A stretch of DNA of 64,000 nt, taken from assembly GCA_963575745.1 (NCBI GenBank), contig CAUYUJ010003559.1:410423-474422 (forward strand), read 5' to 3'. Below, in pieces: positions 1 to 10,995 of this stretch. Source of the DNA: Prorocentrum cordatum (taxonomy: Eukaryota > Sar > Dinophyceae > Prorocentrales > Prorocentraceae). The notes beneath the pieces are model-generated. The model searched no databases. It had not been told where the DNA came from and worked only from the letters and a program-made list of their open reading frames with translations. Each line of letters begins with the position of its first letter. Within the stretch, counting starts at the first letter, position 1. A program made the position numbers and the translations under genes.

Positions 1-487
1 TAGGACTCCAGCGAGCGCCTCCCGCAGCCAGGCGGAGAAACATTGCGCATTCACGAGTTCTTTGGATGGCCGCGGTAGCACCAGTTGAAATAATAACGGA
101 AAGCATCCAAAACATAAGCCGATGCCAATCATGTCAACTAGGGCCCCCACTGAGGCTAGGGGGCCAACATGAATTGGGGGCAACTGTCTTCACGTTCTCG
201 GCTGTGCCGCTATGGCGCCGGCACCCTGCTGGAGAAAGGGCGAGGAGGAGGGTGTCTGGGACATGACCGCTGCGAGGGTGATAGTGTCGATCGGCGCTGG
301 CATTGGCAATGCGGCGGACACATTGGTAGTGTTGTCAACGGTGATGCGTACATATATGACGATGGGGACGTTGGAAACACAACAATGCAATTACAGATCA
401 CGCTAATGATGGTGGTGGTGCTGACGATGGCGATGATGATGGTGATGGTGAGATGGTGGACTGATAGCTACGCTAATGGATAATGGA
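1..487. other. No gene recognised
   Basis: I see no convincing coding region here. The stretch is mixed-composition sequence with a GATGGTGGTG-type low-complexity patch at about 405-465. Short open frames exist on both strands but have no recognisable motifs. Confidence 0.5.
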
Positions 488-533
488 CTTCATCTGCATC
501 ATCACCGCCAATGCGATGATGATGCAGATGAAG
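488..533. repeat. Perfect 17-bp inverted repeat
   Basis: CTTCATCTGCATCATCA at 488-504 is the exact reverse complement of 517-533, with a 12-nt loop between. It lies beside GAT/ATC-rich sequence, so it may have arisen from microsatellite inversion. Confidence 0.75.
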
Positions 534-647
534 CTGCAGAGGGCGATGCATATATTGCGGTAGCGATGGTGGTAGAGAGGAAATGTACAGCGAGGTGTTA
601 CACTGCCCCATCGCCATGGCAGCGCCAACATTACGACCATCGTCACG

Positions 648-2675
648 TTACCTCCAGCTTGCTGCTGTGCTGAGGTCTTCAATGAAGCCCCTAGGAAAAC
701 CATCCACTCCTTGTAGCGAAGCTGGAGAACAGGGCAACTCGAAATCATTTGCGTGCACGAACTCAGTACAGCGCGCAACTCGGGCGCACTGCCTGCTGAA
801 AGGCTGTGCCACTTGAGCCACGTGGCATCGCCAAGAAATGCACATGCAGAAGAAACCAGACGGCACCCAGGCGGCAACGCCCGCTGTGCAGAGCATGAAG
901 AAGCCGCGTTCGGTAACCATATTGTGCATGCTGTCCGGGCTGGCCTCCATCAACTTGCTCACCTTCTCAGCGCAAGACTTGCCCTCGACGTGCTCGCCCT
1001 GCACGCAGACGAGCAGCAGACCTCCCTTCAACGCGATGGTCCACTGGCCGAGGCCGAACGGGTTGAACCCGACATGCACGAACTTCGCGCTGCTGCATTG
1101 CATGCTCAGGGCGAAGAAGGACGGAAGACACGAGTGCAAGACGCTGAAGGGTTCTCTAGGCTCGGATCTTGAAGAACACTGCTGATGGCCTTGTTGATGT
1201 CCTCGTCGTGCTTGGGCTTATCCAACGCTGCGCTCGCGGCATCCTTGCCCCCAAGCTGCGACGCCAACCACTTCGCGAGGATGTCGACGACCTTCAGCGC
1301 CCCGAGCTTGTCCTTCAGCGCGGTGTCATTCACAAACCTGGGACGCGAGCGATCCCACTGATCATCCTTCTCGAGCGCCTTCTGGACGACCGGCCCAGAC
1401 TTCGTCTTCCAACCTGTGCAACACCCCTCCTCGTGGCACATGGTTGATGTAGCGGGTGCGGATCTTCTCGTGCGCGGGGACGTGGACCTCCCCAGCGGCC
1501 TTCTCCTCCTCGGAGTTCGCCTGCGCGCCCCTCAGGTCGCCCATTTCCTTCTTCTTGATGAGGCCCCGCAGTATCGATATAGATCTGCGTATGCCCTGAA
1601 AGGCCCTGTTATTGTCAATGCGCTGCTTCTTCAAACTCTCAAGGTGCCCCTTCATGTCCTTCGCGGTTGCCTCCTTGTTGAAAGCGGCCCGCAACTCCTC
1701 AATCGCATCGCAAAACTCCTTAGACACATTCTCGCACTGCTTCGGCGCATCCGCCAGGATAGCGAAGGCCTCTGTCGCGTTCTCGCTGTCGGAGCCGATC
1801 TTCTCCTTGGCGGCCGCCACCACCTCGTTGACATCAGCGAGCAACTGCCTGGAGGCGACCTGGAACAACTCCTTGCACTTCACAAACTCGGAGGCCCTGC
1901 TGACACGGTACTTCGAGATGTCGCCATCGCTTTCCTTCTCCTCCCCTTGCTGCGCCATGTAGATGCTCGCCTCCATGGTGTCCTGCGCCAAGAGAGCGTC
2001 CAGCGCATCCTGGCGGCGCTCCTCCCGGTTGATCTTGTCTTCGATCATCCTCGAGTGGTCGTCGATAGATTTCGCGAAGTCGTCAAAGTCCGCCAAGTTC
2101 TCGATCAAATCGTCTGGGATGGCGACAGGCGCCTGCGTGATCTCTGACATGGCGGAATCGAGGAACTCTCGATGGCTACTGGATGCCTGCGATCGAACCT
2201 CCTGCGCCTTAGCCTTCGCGTCTTCGAGCTCCTGTAATGTCTTGGTCTCCTTATTCGTCTTGAGCTTGGTCGACGCCGCGTTCGACTTCTTCGCGCCGAA
2301 CAGGATACCCTCGAACCGACTGATGCAAGCCTGTCCCTTGCACTTAATCTTCTTGATTGACTTGTCCAGAATCATATCCTTCCACTTGGCTTTGATCTTG
2401 TCTTCGCTCCAGCCCCTCTTTTCCCCTTTCTCCTCGAAGACTGAATACGGGATGGCCGTGACCCTCTCAGTCGTGTCCCTGCTGACGGCCTGAACCTCCT
2501 CGATCTCGTGCTCGACCAAGCTCCCCTCGGCATGCTCGGCGAGTGCATCGGCGGTGTTCCAGATGATCGAATCAATCTTCTCCTTTGTATTCATGCCGTC
2601 CCACGCTTTTGCCGGGGCTTTGTTACCTAACAGCGAAGACTGATAGGTTTCTAAAAGGTAAAAAGAGAGCATCAT
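648..2675 (-). pseudogene. Hypothetical coiled-coil protein gene, frameshifted
   Basis: A 437-codon open frame runs from 2675 to 1362. Coding continues in a second frame (about 1435-1130) and a third (about 1130-650). The first part is rich in Lys, Glu, Ala and Asp with long predicted helical or coiled-coil stretches (for example EELRAAFNKEATAKDMKGHL). The last part is Cys- and Phe-rich (GFFMLCTAGVAAWVPSGFF) and may be globular or membrane-associated. Frame changes near 1435 and 1130 have no obvious GT-AG introns, so I read this as a decayed gene, though small non-canonical introns are possible in dinoflagellates. No domain was recognised. Synonymous position bias toward G/C in the chosen frames supports past coding. 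Confidence 0.5.
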
Positions 2676-2769
2676 GACTCCTCAGGGGGGTCGGGGCGGG
2701 ACCCGGGGCGGCTGCCGTCGAAGCCCAAATCGCCTTGGACATCCTCGCAAAATCGCTCTTGGCGCTGCT

Positions 2770-3167
2770 AGAACTCCATTCCCGGCGTACATTTTGGATG
2801 CCCGGAGCCAACTGTAGGCCACTTCGTGCTCTTCGACTTCCCACATCTCCATTCCCGGGCGACATTTTGGATGCCCGGAGCCAACTGTAAGCCACTTCGT
2901 GCTCTTCGACGTCCCAGAACTCCATTCCCGGGCCACATTTTGAATGCCCGGAGCCAACTGTAGGCCACTTCGTGCTCTTCGAGTTCCCAAAACTGCATTC
3001 CTGGGCATGATTTTGAATGCCCGGAGCCAACTGTACGCCACTTCGTGGTCTTCGAGTTCCCAGAACTCTATTCCTGGGCAAAATTTTGAATGCCCGGAGC
3101 CAAATGCAGGGCACTTCGTGTTCTTCGAGTTCCCAGAACTCCATTCCCAGGCCACATTTTGAATGCT
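2770..3167. repeat. 73-bp tandem repeat array
   Basis: The anchor CCATTCCCGGGC-type sequence recurs at 2776, 2849, 2922, 2995, 3068 and 3141, an exact 73-bp spacing, with point differences between units. Open frames across it (reading WELEEHEVAYSWLRAFK) are by-products of the repeat. Confidence 0.9.
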
Positions 3168-3985
3168 GAGGCAGGCTGAGGCTGAGGCTGAAGCAGGCTG
3201 AGGCTGAGGCAGGCTGAGGCTGAGGCCGAGAATGACGGCAGACTGAGGCTCAGGCTGAAGCAGGCTGAGGCTGAGGCTGAGGCTGAAGCAGGCTGATGCT
3301 GAGGCAGGCTGAGGCTGAGGCTCAGGCTGACGCAGGCTGAGGCTTAGGCAGGCTGAGGCTGAGGCCGAGGCTGAAGGCAGACTGAGGCTGAGGCTGAAGC
3401 AGGCTGAGGCTGAGGCTGAGGCAGGCTGAGGCTGAGGCTGAGGCAGGCTGAGGCTGAGGCAGGCTGAGGCTGAGGCTGAGGCTGAGGCAGGCTGAGGCTG
3501 AGGCAGGCTGAGGCTGAGGCCGAGGCTGAGGCAGACTGAGGCTGAGGCTGAAGCAGGCTGAGGCTGAGGCTGAGGCAGGCTGAGGCTGAGGCTGAGGCAG
3601 GCTGATGCTGAGGCAGGCTGAGGCTGAGGCTGAGGCTGCAGGCTGAGGCTGAGGCTGAGGCTGAGGCTGCTGAGGCTGAGGCTGAGGCTGAGGCTGAGGC
3701 TGAGGCTGAGGCAGGCTGAGGCTGAGGCTGAGGCAGGCTGAGGCTGAGGCTGAAGGCAGGCTGAGGCTGAGGCTGAGGCAGGCTGAGGCTGAGGCTGAGG
3801 CAGGCTGATGCTGAGGCAGGCTGAGGCTGAGGCTGAGGCTGATGCAGGCTGAGGCTGAGGCAGGCTGAGGCTGAGGCCGAGGCTGAAGGCAGACTGAGGC
3901 TGAGGCTGAAGCAGGCTGAGGCTGAGGCTGAGGCAGGCTGAGGCTGAGGCTGAGGCAGGCTGAGGCTGAGGCTGTGACTGCGACT
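3163..3985. repeat. GGCTGA hexanucleotide array with GGCA interruptions
   Basis: About 820 bp made of GGCTGA repeats interrupted by GGCA, GGCC and GATGCTG variants in a semi-regular higher-order pattern. All open frames in it are low-complexity Ser/Leu/Ala/Gln/Pro and are not genes. It directly follows the 73-bp array. Confidence 0.92.
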
Positions 3986-4044
3986 GCCGTTGCCACTGCG
4001 ACTTTCATCGCGAATGCGACTGCGACTGCGACAACAGCAGAATT

Positions 4045-4575
4045 CTACCACTGGATTCTCATGTGAATCTTAAGGGGAATGCTGCCAGATATGCTCCTAC
4101 ACATCGCTGTTAGGTTGCTTTGCCCGGATTTTTTCTTGTTGTGGCGACACCGACGTTTGTATGCTGCGGCGCAAGCGGCATGCACCATCTGCTTGCTCCT
4201 CGCGCCTCCCAAGGTCCCTTCGGTCCCCGGCAGCGCAAGCCGCGCGCGTTTGCAGCGCGCGGTCAGGTCACCCTCGGCCGCAGGCGCCTCGACGCTCGCA
4301 CCGCCACCCTCAGCGCCAAGGGCGTCGAAGTCCACGGCGGGCGAGTCAGCGGCGGACGGCCCAGCGGACGCTCTGGCGGCGCCAGACCCATCAAGCCCAT
4401 CAGGCGTCTTAGTCCCCGACGCGGGCGCCCCGGTCCCCGACGCAGGCGGCGTGGGCAGCGGCGCCCCCTGCTGCTGCTCAGCCTTCTTGAAAAACGCTGA
4501 CGGCGTGCCCGACTTGACAACCTTGGTATTGGCCTTGGGCCCCGCCGCCCCAGTCTCAGAAGCACGTTCCCCCAT
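4045..4575 (-). CDS. Hypothetical low-complexity protein exon
   Basis: A 176-codon frame starts at an ATG at 4573-4575 (MGERASETGAAGPKANTKVV). It is rich in Ala, Gly, Pro and Ser with a short basic patch (PSAFFKKAEQQQ). The C-terminal third (after about residue 115) looks less coding-like and may be intron read-through. The start is chosen because composition changes sharply upstream. No domain recognised; it could be a first exon of a disordered protein. GC-rich random sequence is a real alternative. Confidence 0.3.
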   Translation of the reverse strand: MGERASETGAAGPKANTKVVKSGTPSAFFKKAEQQQGAPLPTPPASGTGAPASGTKTPDGLDGSGAARASAGPSAADSPAVDFDALGAEGGGASVEAPAAEGDLTARCKRARLALPGTEGTLGGARSKQMVHAACAAAYKRRCRHNKKKSGQSNLTAMCRSISGSIPLKIHMRIQW

Positions 4576-4591
4576 TGCAGCAACAAAGTAG

Positions 4592-5190
4592 CGCGGGATA
4601 CAAGACGCAAGAAAAAATTACACAAGTGGTTCGCAAAAAGAACTGGACCGCACATGGCTACGCATCAGAGGATAAGGAGGACGATTGGGTAAGGAAAACA
4701 TCATATGAGGAACACACGGTCTCGTCGTTACAAATCGCCAAACGCGGCGGCCCTGGTCGCCTCGACGAAATCAAGAATCTGCCAGACTCGCGGCCTGGCG
4801 TCGAAATTCTTCATCAATCGCCTCCACTGAAGCTGGCCTCATCGCCACCTCACATCACCGTGACTGCACATTCAGAACACGGCCAACATACCCAATGCGG
4901 CGCTACATGGATCCGCACGCGCAACGGGCACGGCACGGCACCGCACCACACAGCATTTCGCAATGTCACGTGGCACCGCGCAGGCCCCACGGCACCATAT
5001 GGGCAAGGACTTCGACGCACCGCCGCACAGCACCGCACGCGGCCCTTCGCTCAAACATCAGGATCCACAGGTTGTGATGTTTACTGCCAAAGGAGGACCC
5101 ACCAGTTTGTGATAGTGACCGCCATGGTTGTGAAATTTACTGCCAAGGTTGGGGCCCGAGCATGCCCTTCCCGCAGCATCGCGCACTGGA
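4592..5190. other. No gene recognised
   Basis: Contains CACGGCACC-type short repeats around 4920-5045 and a duplicated GTTGTGA(T/A)(G/A)TTTACTGCCAA motif near 5071 and 5125. A plus-strand open frame crosses the area but has no coherent composition. Confidence 0.4.
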
Positions 5191-5194
5191 GACA

Positions 5195-5680
5195 CCATAG
5201 ACAAACCGAGAGCAAACATTACGCCAGGGTCTGGAAGAACTCTTGCTGCCCAACTATATTTCAAATGAAAGGTAATATTGCGCGCGCGCGCTCTCACACG
5301 CGCGCGCACGCATATGCATAAAACCCGAGAGCAAGAACCCTGCCAGAGTCTGGAAGAATTCGTGCTGTCCAACTGATTTACAACGATGGGAAATTTAATC
5401 GCGCACACACGCGTTCACACACGCACAAACACGCGCGCGCACACACACGCATTAAAAGCGAGAGCAATAAATCTGCCAGTGCCTGGAAGACTTCTTGCTG
5501 CCCAACTGCATTTAATACGATAAACGCGCGCGCAAACGCGCGCGCACGCGCGCGTATGAATAAACACCGAGAGCAATAATCCTGCTAGAGTCTGGGAGAT
5601 TTGTTGCTGCCCAGCTGCACCGAATAAGGAATAAGGGCAACTTGAATCGCGCGCGCACGCGCTCACGCGACAAAGTCGGG
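5195..5680. repeat. Four ~110-135-bp units with alternating CG/CA tracts
   Basis: Each unit carries a conserved CTGGAAGA(A/C)TT(C/G)(T/G)TGCTG block (5231, 5350, 5485, and 5594 as CTGGGAGATTTGTTGCTG) followed by an alternating CG/CA tract (for example 5280-5310, 5400-5450, 5525-5555, 5650-5665). The tracts are purine-pyrimidine alternating and could adopt Z-DNA. Confidence 0.8.
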
Positions 5681-5689
5681 TTGCGCGGG

Positions 5690-5830
5690 TGGGCGGGTCG
5701 GTGGGCGATGGCGTCGGCGGTGCTGGTGGCGGGGGGTGGGGGGGGGGAAGAAGAAGGGTGGGCGAGTGGGTAGGGGGGGGGGATGTAGGGCGGGGCGCGG
5801 GGGTGGGAGGGGGGGGGGGGGCGTTGTCCC
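5690..5830. repeat. G-rich tract
   Basis: Almost uninterrupted G runs with T and A, ending in a run of G at 5809-5821. It has multiple closely spaced G-runs on the plus strand that could form G-quadruplexes. Confidence 0.7.
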
Positions 5831-5939
5831 GCGGGGAACGCAGGCTGCCAAGGCAGCACTCGTTGGAGAGACGCGTCGCTGCATAGGTGGCCAGCGCTGC
5901 ATCGCCATTGCGGCGCGGCCGCAAACATGCAAGGACTAA

Positions 5940-6098
5940 TGAGGGAAGAGATGGAAATCACGATTGTAAAAATTTGAAATCGCGATTTTGGTTTTCGAAC
6001 TTTGGCCGAACCGAAGAAAGTTTAAACTTGAGATTTAAAGTTGCCGACCCGTCCAGAAAAAAACAACCAAGAAAACAAAAAAACAGACTTCAAATCTA
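5940..6098. repeat. AT-rich block with AAATCGCGATTT palindrome
   Basis: An AT-rich island. It begins GAGATGGAAATCACGATT, nearly repeated at about 14199, and includes a palindromic GAAATCGCGATTTT. The same core recurs in the 55-bp array at 13.93-14.14 kb, so the blocks seem related. Confidence 0.6.
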
Positions 6099-6119
6099 GA
6101 TGTCCATCCTCCAGCGCCC

Positions 6120-6293
6120 GGAAGTGGTGGAAGTCGTGGTAGTGGTCTTCATAATAGTAATAATAATACTTGTAGCGCTGGTAGTATTAGTAGCCGGTGC
6201 TCGTAGTATTCGTCATAGTAATCGTATTACATATATGATTAGTAGTGATAGTAGTAGTAGTAGTAATAATAATAGTGGTAGTAGTCGTAGTAA

Positions 6294-6331
<38 letters not shown>

Positions 6332-6418
6332 TTCGGCAGTAGGTAGTAAGTAGTAGGTAAGAAGTAGTAGTAGTCGTAGTAAAAGTAGTAGTAGTACTAG
6401 CAGTAGCAGTAGTAGTTT

Positions 6419-6463
<45 letters not shown>

Positions 6464-6545
6464 TGGTGGTAGTAGTAGTAGTAGTAGTAGCAGTAGCAGT
6501 AGCAGTAGTAGTACTAGTACGACTAGTAGGATTAGTAGTGGTAGG
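6120..6545. repeat. TAG/AGT trinucleotide microsatellite
   Basis: About 425 bp of GTA/TAG repeats with GTGGTG and CAG interruptions. Open frames of Ser or Val runs are artefacts. Confidence 0.92.
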
Positions 6546-6689
6546 AGAGCGACCGCAAGCTCAGATTGAGAGCGAAACCAAACGCCAAGCCGTCATCAGT
6601 GCTCCTACTGCAGCGACAAATACGATTTTTTGTAAACTTGCAACCAACCTGCCCAGACAGCCTTCCGAGAAGTACAATTTGTGAGACCG

Positions 6690-7090
6690 GAGGGGCTTGC
6701 AACAAGAAGCCAGGAGGCCCCAAGGGGGCCCAAGAGATCCCAGGAGACCTCCAAGAGGTTCCGAGGACGCCCCAAGAGGCCCCCTCCTGGATGCCCATAT
6801 GTGGCCACCGGCCCCTGGAGAAGGGCGCCTATTGAGCCCGGGCCGCGGCGCGCACTCGCCCACCCTCCTCCACCGCGGCCCCCAGAGGGGCCCGAGAAGA
6901 AGAAAAAGTGCAAACAACGAAATGTTTATCGTTTCGGGTGGTTTAGGCGCCCTGTTGGGGCCCTCTTGGAGCCCAAGAGGACGTCCTGGGAGGGGCGCCC
7001 CTGGGGCCTCGGGCCTCCAAGATGGCCTCGCGAGGGCCCCTTTGCATGGCCCCAAGAGGGCCCCGAGAACAAGAAAAATGGTAAGCAACC
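6690..7090. repeat. Degenerate GGCCCCAAGAGG interspersed repeat
   Basis: Imperfect repeats of a GGCCCCAAGAGG(C/G)CCC-like motif. The same family occurs inside the OTU gene gap (7735-7950), at 11740-12060 and at about 53005-53060. Translations look like PRGP-rich protein but carry no domain. A family that also sits in an intron-like gap suggests a mobile or intron-borne repeat. Confidence 0.6.
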
Positions 7091-7214
7091 ATTTGTTTGC
7101 CGTTCACCGATGGAGGTTATGATGATGATTCTGAAAGCACTGGAACTGCGTCGACCGAAATCACGAACTGCACGTAAACTACGTGCCCGCCTGGCGCGAG
7201 CGATCACATGCTCG

Positions 7215-10200
7215 TCAACCTGCGTCCTGGCGGTCGGCCCCGTCAGGCCCGCCGCCCCGGCCCTCGGCGCCGGCACTGGCGAGGCCCTCGCCGTCCAGGA
7301 CAAGGTCGCTGCGCTCGTCCATCGGCGCCCACCCTTGCTGCCCCACGTCGTCGCCCTGGTCATCGTCTAGCACGACAGCAGTCGCAGGGGCCCGCGCTTT
7401 CTTGGCGGGCCGCAGGTTCACCTGCTCTTCGGCCCGTTGCTGGGCCGCCACCCCGGCCCCGAAGGACGCGCGGGCTTCCAGGGCCAGCCGCTCGAGCTCC
7501 AGCCCCCTCTGCATCTCCGCATCTTGCACTTCCACCAGGGCCTCCGCGACTCGGTCCTCCTCCAGCAGCTGAATAGAGCGGGCTCGCGAGGCTGCGGGCT
7601 CGCCGGAGGCCCCGCCGCTGGGAGCACCTCCTGCTGCTGAGCAGGGGGCAGGGGGCGGAGCCGTCGATTCATAATGGACCTTCCCGAAGTGGATCCGCCG
7701 TCGCCCCCCAGCACCAGGCGACGAGGCGCGGCTAGAAGATGGCCCAAAGAGGCTCAGACAGTGGTCGAAGAGGCCCCCGAGACGGCCCGAGAGGACCCCA
7801 GGAGAGCCCGAAGGCGACCAGGAGAGGCCCCCAAGCCAGCCCCCGAAGGGCAACGCAGCGCAAGCGCCCCAGGACGGCCCAAGACGCCCCCGACGGGCCC
7901 GACAGGGCCTGTCGGGGGCCTTTTGCTTGCACGCGCTCCGGACTTGCACCCCGCGAAGCGAGAAGAACCAATGCAATCGGATCCTGCCGCGCGCCCTCGG
8001 ATATGATGGGCGGGGGCTCGATCGTGTACGTCGAGTACGCGTCGTTGGCGGTGTCGCTGACGATCCGGATCGGCCGCATCAACAGGAAGGCCGCCGCTGA
8101 GAGCGTAAGGTGGTCGCCCCAAGCAGTCCCGGGGACGCGCATGTAGTCCAAGTATGACTGGTAGTTGTCGAACTCGTGGAAGCCTTCAAAAATGCCGGGG
8201 AAATCTTCCATTGCGTTCACGGTCTGCAGGCGTAGCTCCAAGGCGGACACATCGAGCCCCGCCGCGTGCATTATCGCAGCGAACTGGCAGTTACCGTCCC
8301 CGTCAACGGGCACGCGTTGGAGGCCAAGCGCTTGCAGGCGAGGGTCGACTCGATTCTCCAGCATCTGCCGATGCTTCGCAGCCTTGTCCATCTCCGCGAG
8401 CGATAAGGCTTTTGCCTTGGCGACGTCGTCGGCTTCCAGCGCGGCGACCCCGTCGGGCTCCCGCGCGGCGACCTCGTCGGCTTCCCGCGCGGCGACCCCG
8501 TCGGACTCCCGCGCGGCGGCCGCCCTGCGTTCCTTCTCTGCCTTCGCAATTTGCTCGAGAGCGAACTTCACACACGCAAACATACCCCCCTTGGCCTTCT
8601 CGCCCTGCGCCTCTGTGAAATGCTGGGTGCAGAAATTCCCCTTCCGCCTCTGGCGGCGACATTGGGCCCCGCTCTTCGTGCTCCAAAGGCATCGTGCTCC
8701 AAAGGCTCCATTTCCACCGTCGCTGGCCACGGCGCGGTGCATGTGCGCGGCAAGCCCAGGCTCCGCAGGCGCGCCGGGCAAAGCGGCTGGCTCTTGGAAA
8801 ACGACATCGGGGAGGGCAACGCGGGTCGCCTGGTCGACTGGCCCACCGGGCCCAGCCAGCGGAGGGGGCGCCTGGAGCTTCGTCTTCAGAGCCTCGGACC
8901 GCTTCTGCTTGGCCTTGCCGCCGTGCCACTTGGAGCCCTTCGACTTGGACGTCTCGGGCCCGCGGGCCATGCGGGCCAGCCAGTCCCGCTTCTGGAGCCC
9001 TTGAATGAAAACCTGGCGTTCATTCAGACCCCCCCGCCCTCCACGCTGTGCTTGTGGCAGGTCCACCGCCGCGCCGCCGGTTGTGACGTAGATCGTCGTA
9101 AAATGGTGGCGCAACCACATGTGTCTCATGATGTCGTATGCTGACGTCTCCTCACTGGCGCATGCAGCGTGGATCTCGGCCGCAGATGTCGCCAGGGATA
9201 AGGGCAACGCCGATTGCATATCGGCCGTCTTCTGCGTTGCGTACGCCAGCTGGTACTTGGGCATCACGTAGACCGCCCGCGCGGTGTCCCCGGTGGGCAG
9301 GAGCTTCGAACACGGTCGAACCCAACACGTGCGCGTGGCCGGTCTCCCCCTGTAGTGGGCGAGGATGGCGTTCAAGTCGAGGCGGGCGGGATTGCCCTGA
9401 CTTTGTGTCTCCACAGAAGACCGGCCTTCCGCCGCGCCGACTGCCGTCTTCTTCGGCCAAGTCGTTAGTGCACCAGGCGCCTTTGCCAACCTTCCCACAA
9501 GAGAATTGCATGCCCCGCCTTGGGCGCGGGCCTGCAATGCCTTCGCAGCGACCGCAATCAGCTGCGCCACGCTTCCCTGCTTGTAGTTCGCCGGCAGCCC
9601 TTTGAGTAACCGCCAGGTGCGCTCGATCCGCCGCGCAGCGTGCGCTTCTGCTGAACGTTGGAATGCCTGTTAGATGCGCCGTAGGGCCCGTGTTGGTTGC
9701 GCGGTAGGTGACGACGCTCTCGGAGGGCCCCCCCCCCCGCTGCAGGGCCAGTCAAAGGGCGACCCCCCCGGTGCCGCGGCGCTGCGCTGGCGCGGCGGAG
9801 GGGCGGGGGGTGCGCGGGGACGTGCCGCAGGCAACTGGATCGCATTGGGGGCGTACGTGGTGAAGCCCGGCTGCACCGCGCCCAGGCCAAAGGCCCAGGT
9901 GGCGCGGATCGACGGACCTGCCGTGTCCAAAATATGTTTGCGCAAGTACCTCGCCATCGCTGGTTCCCCCCAGTTGTGCCCCCCCTCTGCGGACTCCATG
10001 CGCGACAGGATGCTGCTCCAGAAGACGTGGAACCCCAAAACGTCGGGGGCCCACGCGGAGAAGTCCACCCAATCGATGATTTCTTGAAGGAGTTCCGGGT
10101 CTTGGAGGCGCCTGCGGCCTGTGACCTCGTCCTTTTTCACAGCTTCAGACCTGATGTCAGTTCTCGTGCGTTGAAGGCATCTGTGGAGGTAAACGCGGTC

Positions 10201-10995
10201 GCCAACCTCGGCGCAGGCGCCCTTGAAGCAAGCGCAGTCGAGGAATCCGTCGGTGATGGGGATGCCGTGCTTGGCGGCCATCTCGAAGTAGAGGCGCACG
10301 AGGAGGCGCTGGGCGCCCTCGCCCTCCTGGTCGGCGACGATGAATATGACTGGCACAAACAGCATCTGCGGCAAAGAAAACGAATCCTTGACGTGGAGGC
10401 CGACAAGGCCACTGGCCCCGAGGACCAATCTCTCTTTGTTCGTGCAGAATGTAAAATCCACAAGAAAACTCTCCAGCTTGAGGGCGCCGAAAAGCTGTTC
10501 CATGCCTGCCGCCGTGAAGGGCGCGCGCACCTTGTCCGGCGAAACGATCCTGTGGTCAGTGAATATAAAGACGCCTTCGGGAGGCTCGTCCAAGAATTCG
10601 TTTAAACTCCCGATGCACTCGGCCGTGTACTTCGCCTCCTTCGCCTCCCTCTCGTTTTGGGCCTGGCGCCGCTGGCTTTTGATCTGCTGCTCGGAGGGCC
10701 TTTCGTCCTGGGGCACCCCGCCTGCCGTCATGGCTATCAGCGCCTTGGCATACGAGTCCTTGACGTACTTCTTGGCGCTGTACAGCCGGATGCGTTTCAA
10801 ATCCTTCTCGCCCGCACATTCACCTGTGACTTCGATGAGCATTTTGCCCGGCTCAGGCTCGGAGAAAGACCACGCTTTCGAGCACTTCAAGCATCGCCCA
10901 CAAGGCGCCACGAGGCTCTTGGCCCCGTTCGTCGTCGACGAGCGGAATGTCTGCACATGCGTGTTCTCGACGTACGTGGTCGCGGATTCCCGCAA
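7215..10995 (-). CDS. MULE transposase fused to Cys/His finger and OTU protease
   Basis: Read right to left, this appears to be one protein-coding unit with two intron-like gaps. Part 1 (10995 to about 9850) has an N-terminal CGRCLKC cluster and a Mutator-type transposase core: Asp in LVDFTFCTNKERL (about residue 180), Asp in PITDGFLDCACF (about 249), LHRCLQR (about 271), then PGFTTYAPNAIQ. The family's next motif, RIERTWRLLKGLP, is found after a gap at about 9640. Part 2 continues to a CLWSTKSGAQC...CTQHF finger (about 8690-8620), Ala/Glu-rich repeats, and an OTU core with DGDGNCQF (about 8285-8305). Part 3 (from about 7700) supplies the OTU histidine, IHFGKVHYEST, followed by an acidic Ala-rich tail. 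MULE enzymes cut and paste DNA; OTU enzymes cleave ubiquitin-type linkages. Splice sites could not be fixed. Confidence 0.65.
7735..7950 (-). other. Intron-like gap splitting the OTU domain
   Basis: The OTU core ends after PIALVLLAS and its C-terminal strand and histidine reappear near 7700. The gap contains the GGCCCCAAGAGG repeat family and a palindromic CCCCGACAGGCCCTGTCGGG. A CATCTTCTAG acceptor-like sequence lies at the far end on the minus strand. The donor is unclear, which fits dinoflagellate non-GT donors but is not proof. Confidence 0.45.
9640..9850 (-). other. Low-complexity gap inside the transposase
   Basis: Between the PGFTTYAPNAIQ and RIERTWRLLKGLP motifs the sequence is Pro/Arg/Gly low-complexity with no family match. 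It is most easily explained as an intron or insertion, because the two motifs are adjacent in other MULE transposases. Confidence 0.4.

Noticed and set aside
3322-4051. Ser/Leu/Ala/Gln/Pro-rich minus-strand frames
   Set aside because: By-product of the GGCTGA array.
4575-5321. A 248-codon plus-strand frame
   Set aside because: Incoherent composition and overlap with repeat units; no motif.
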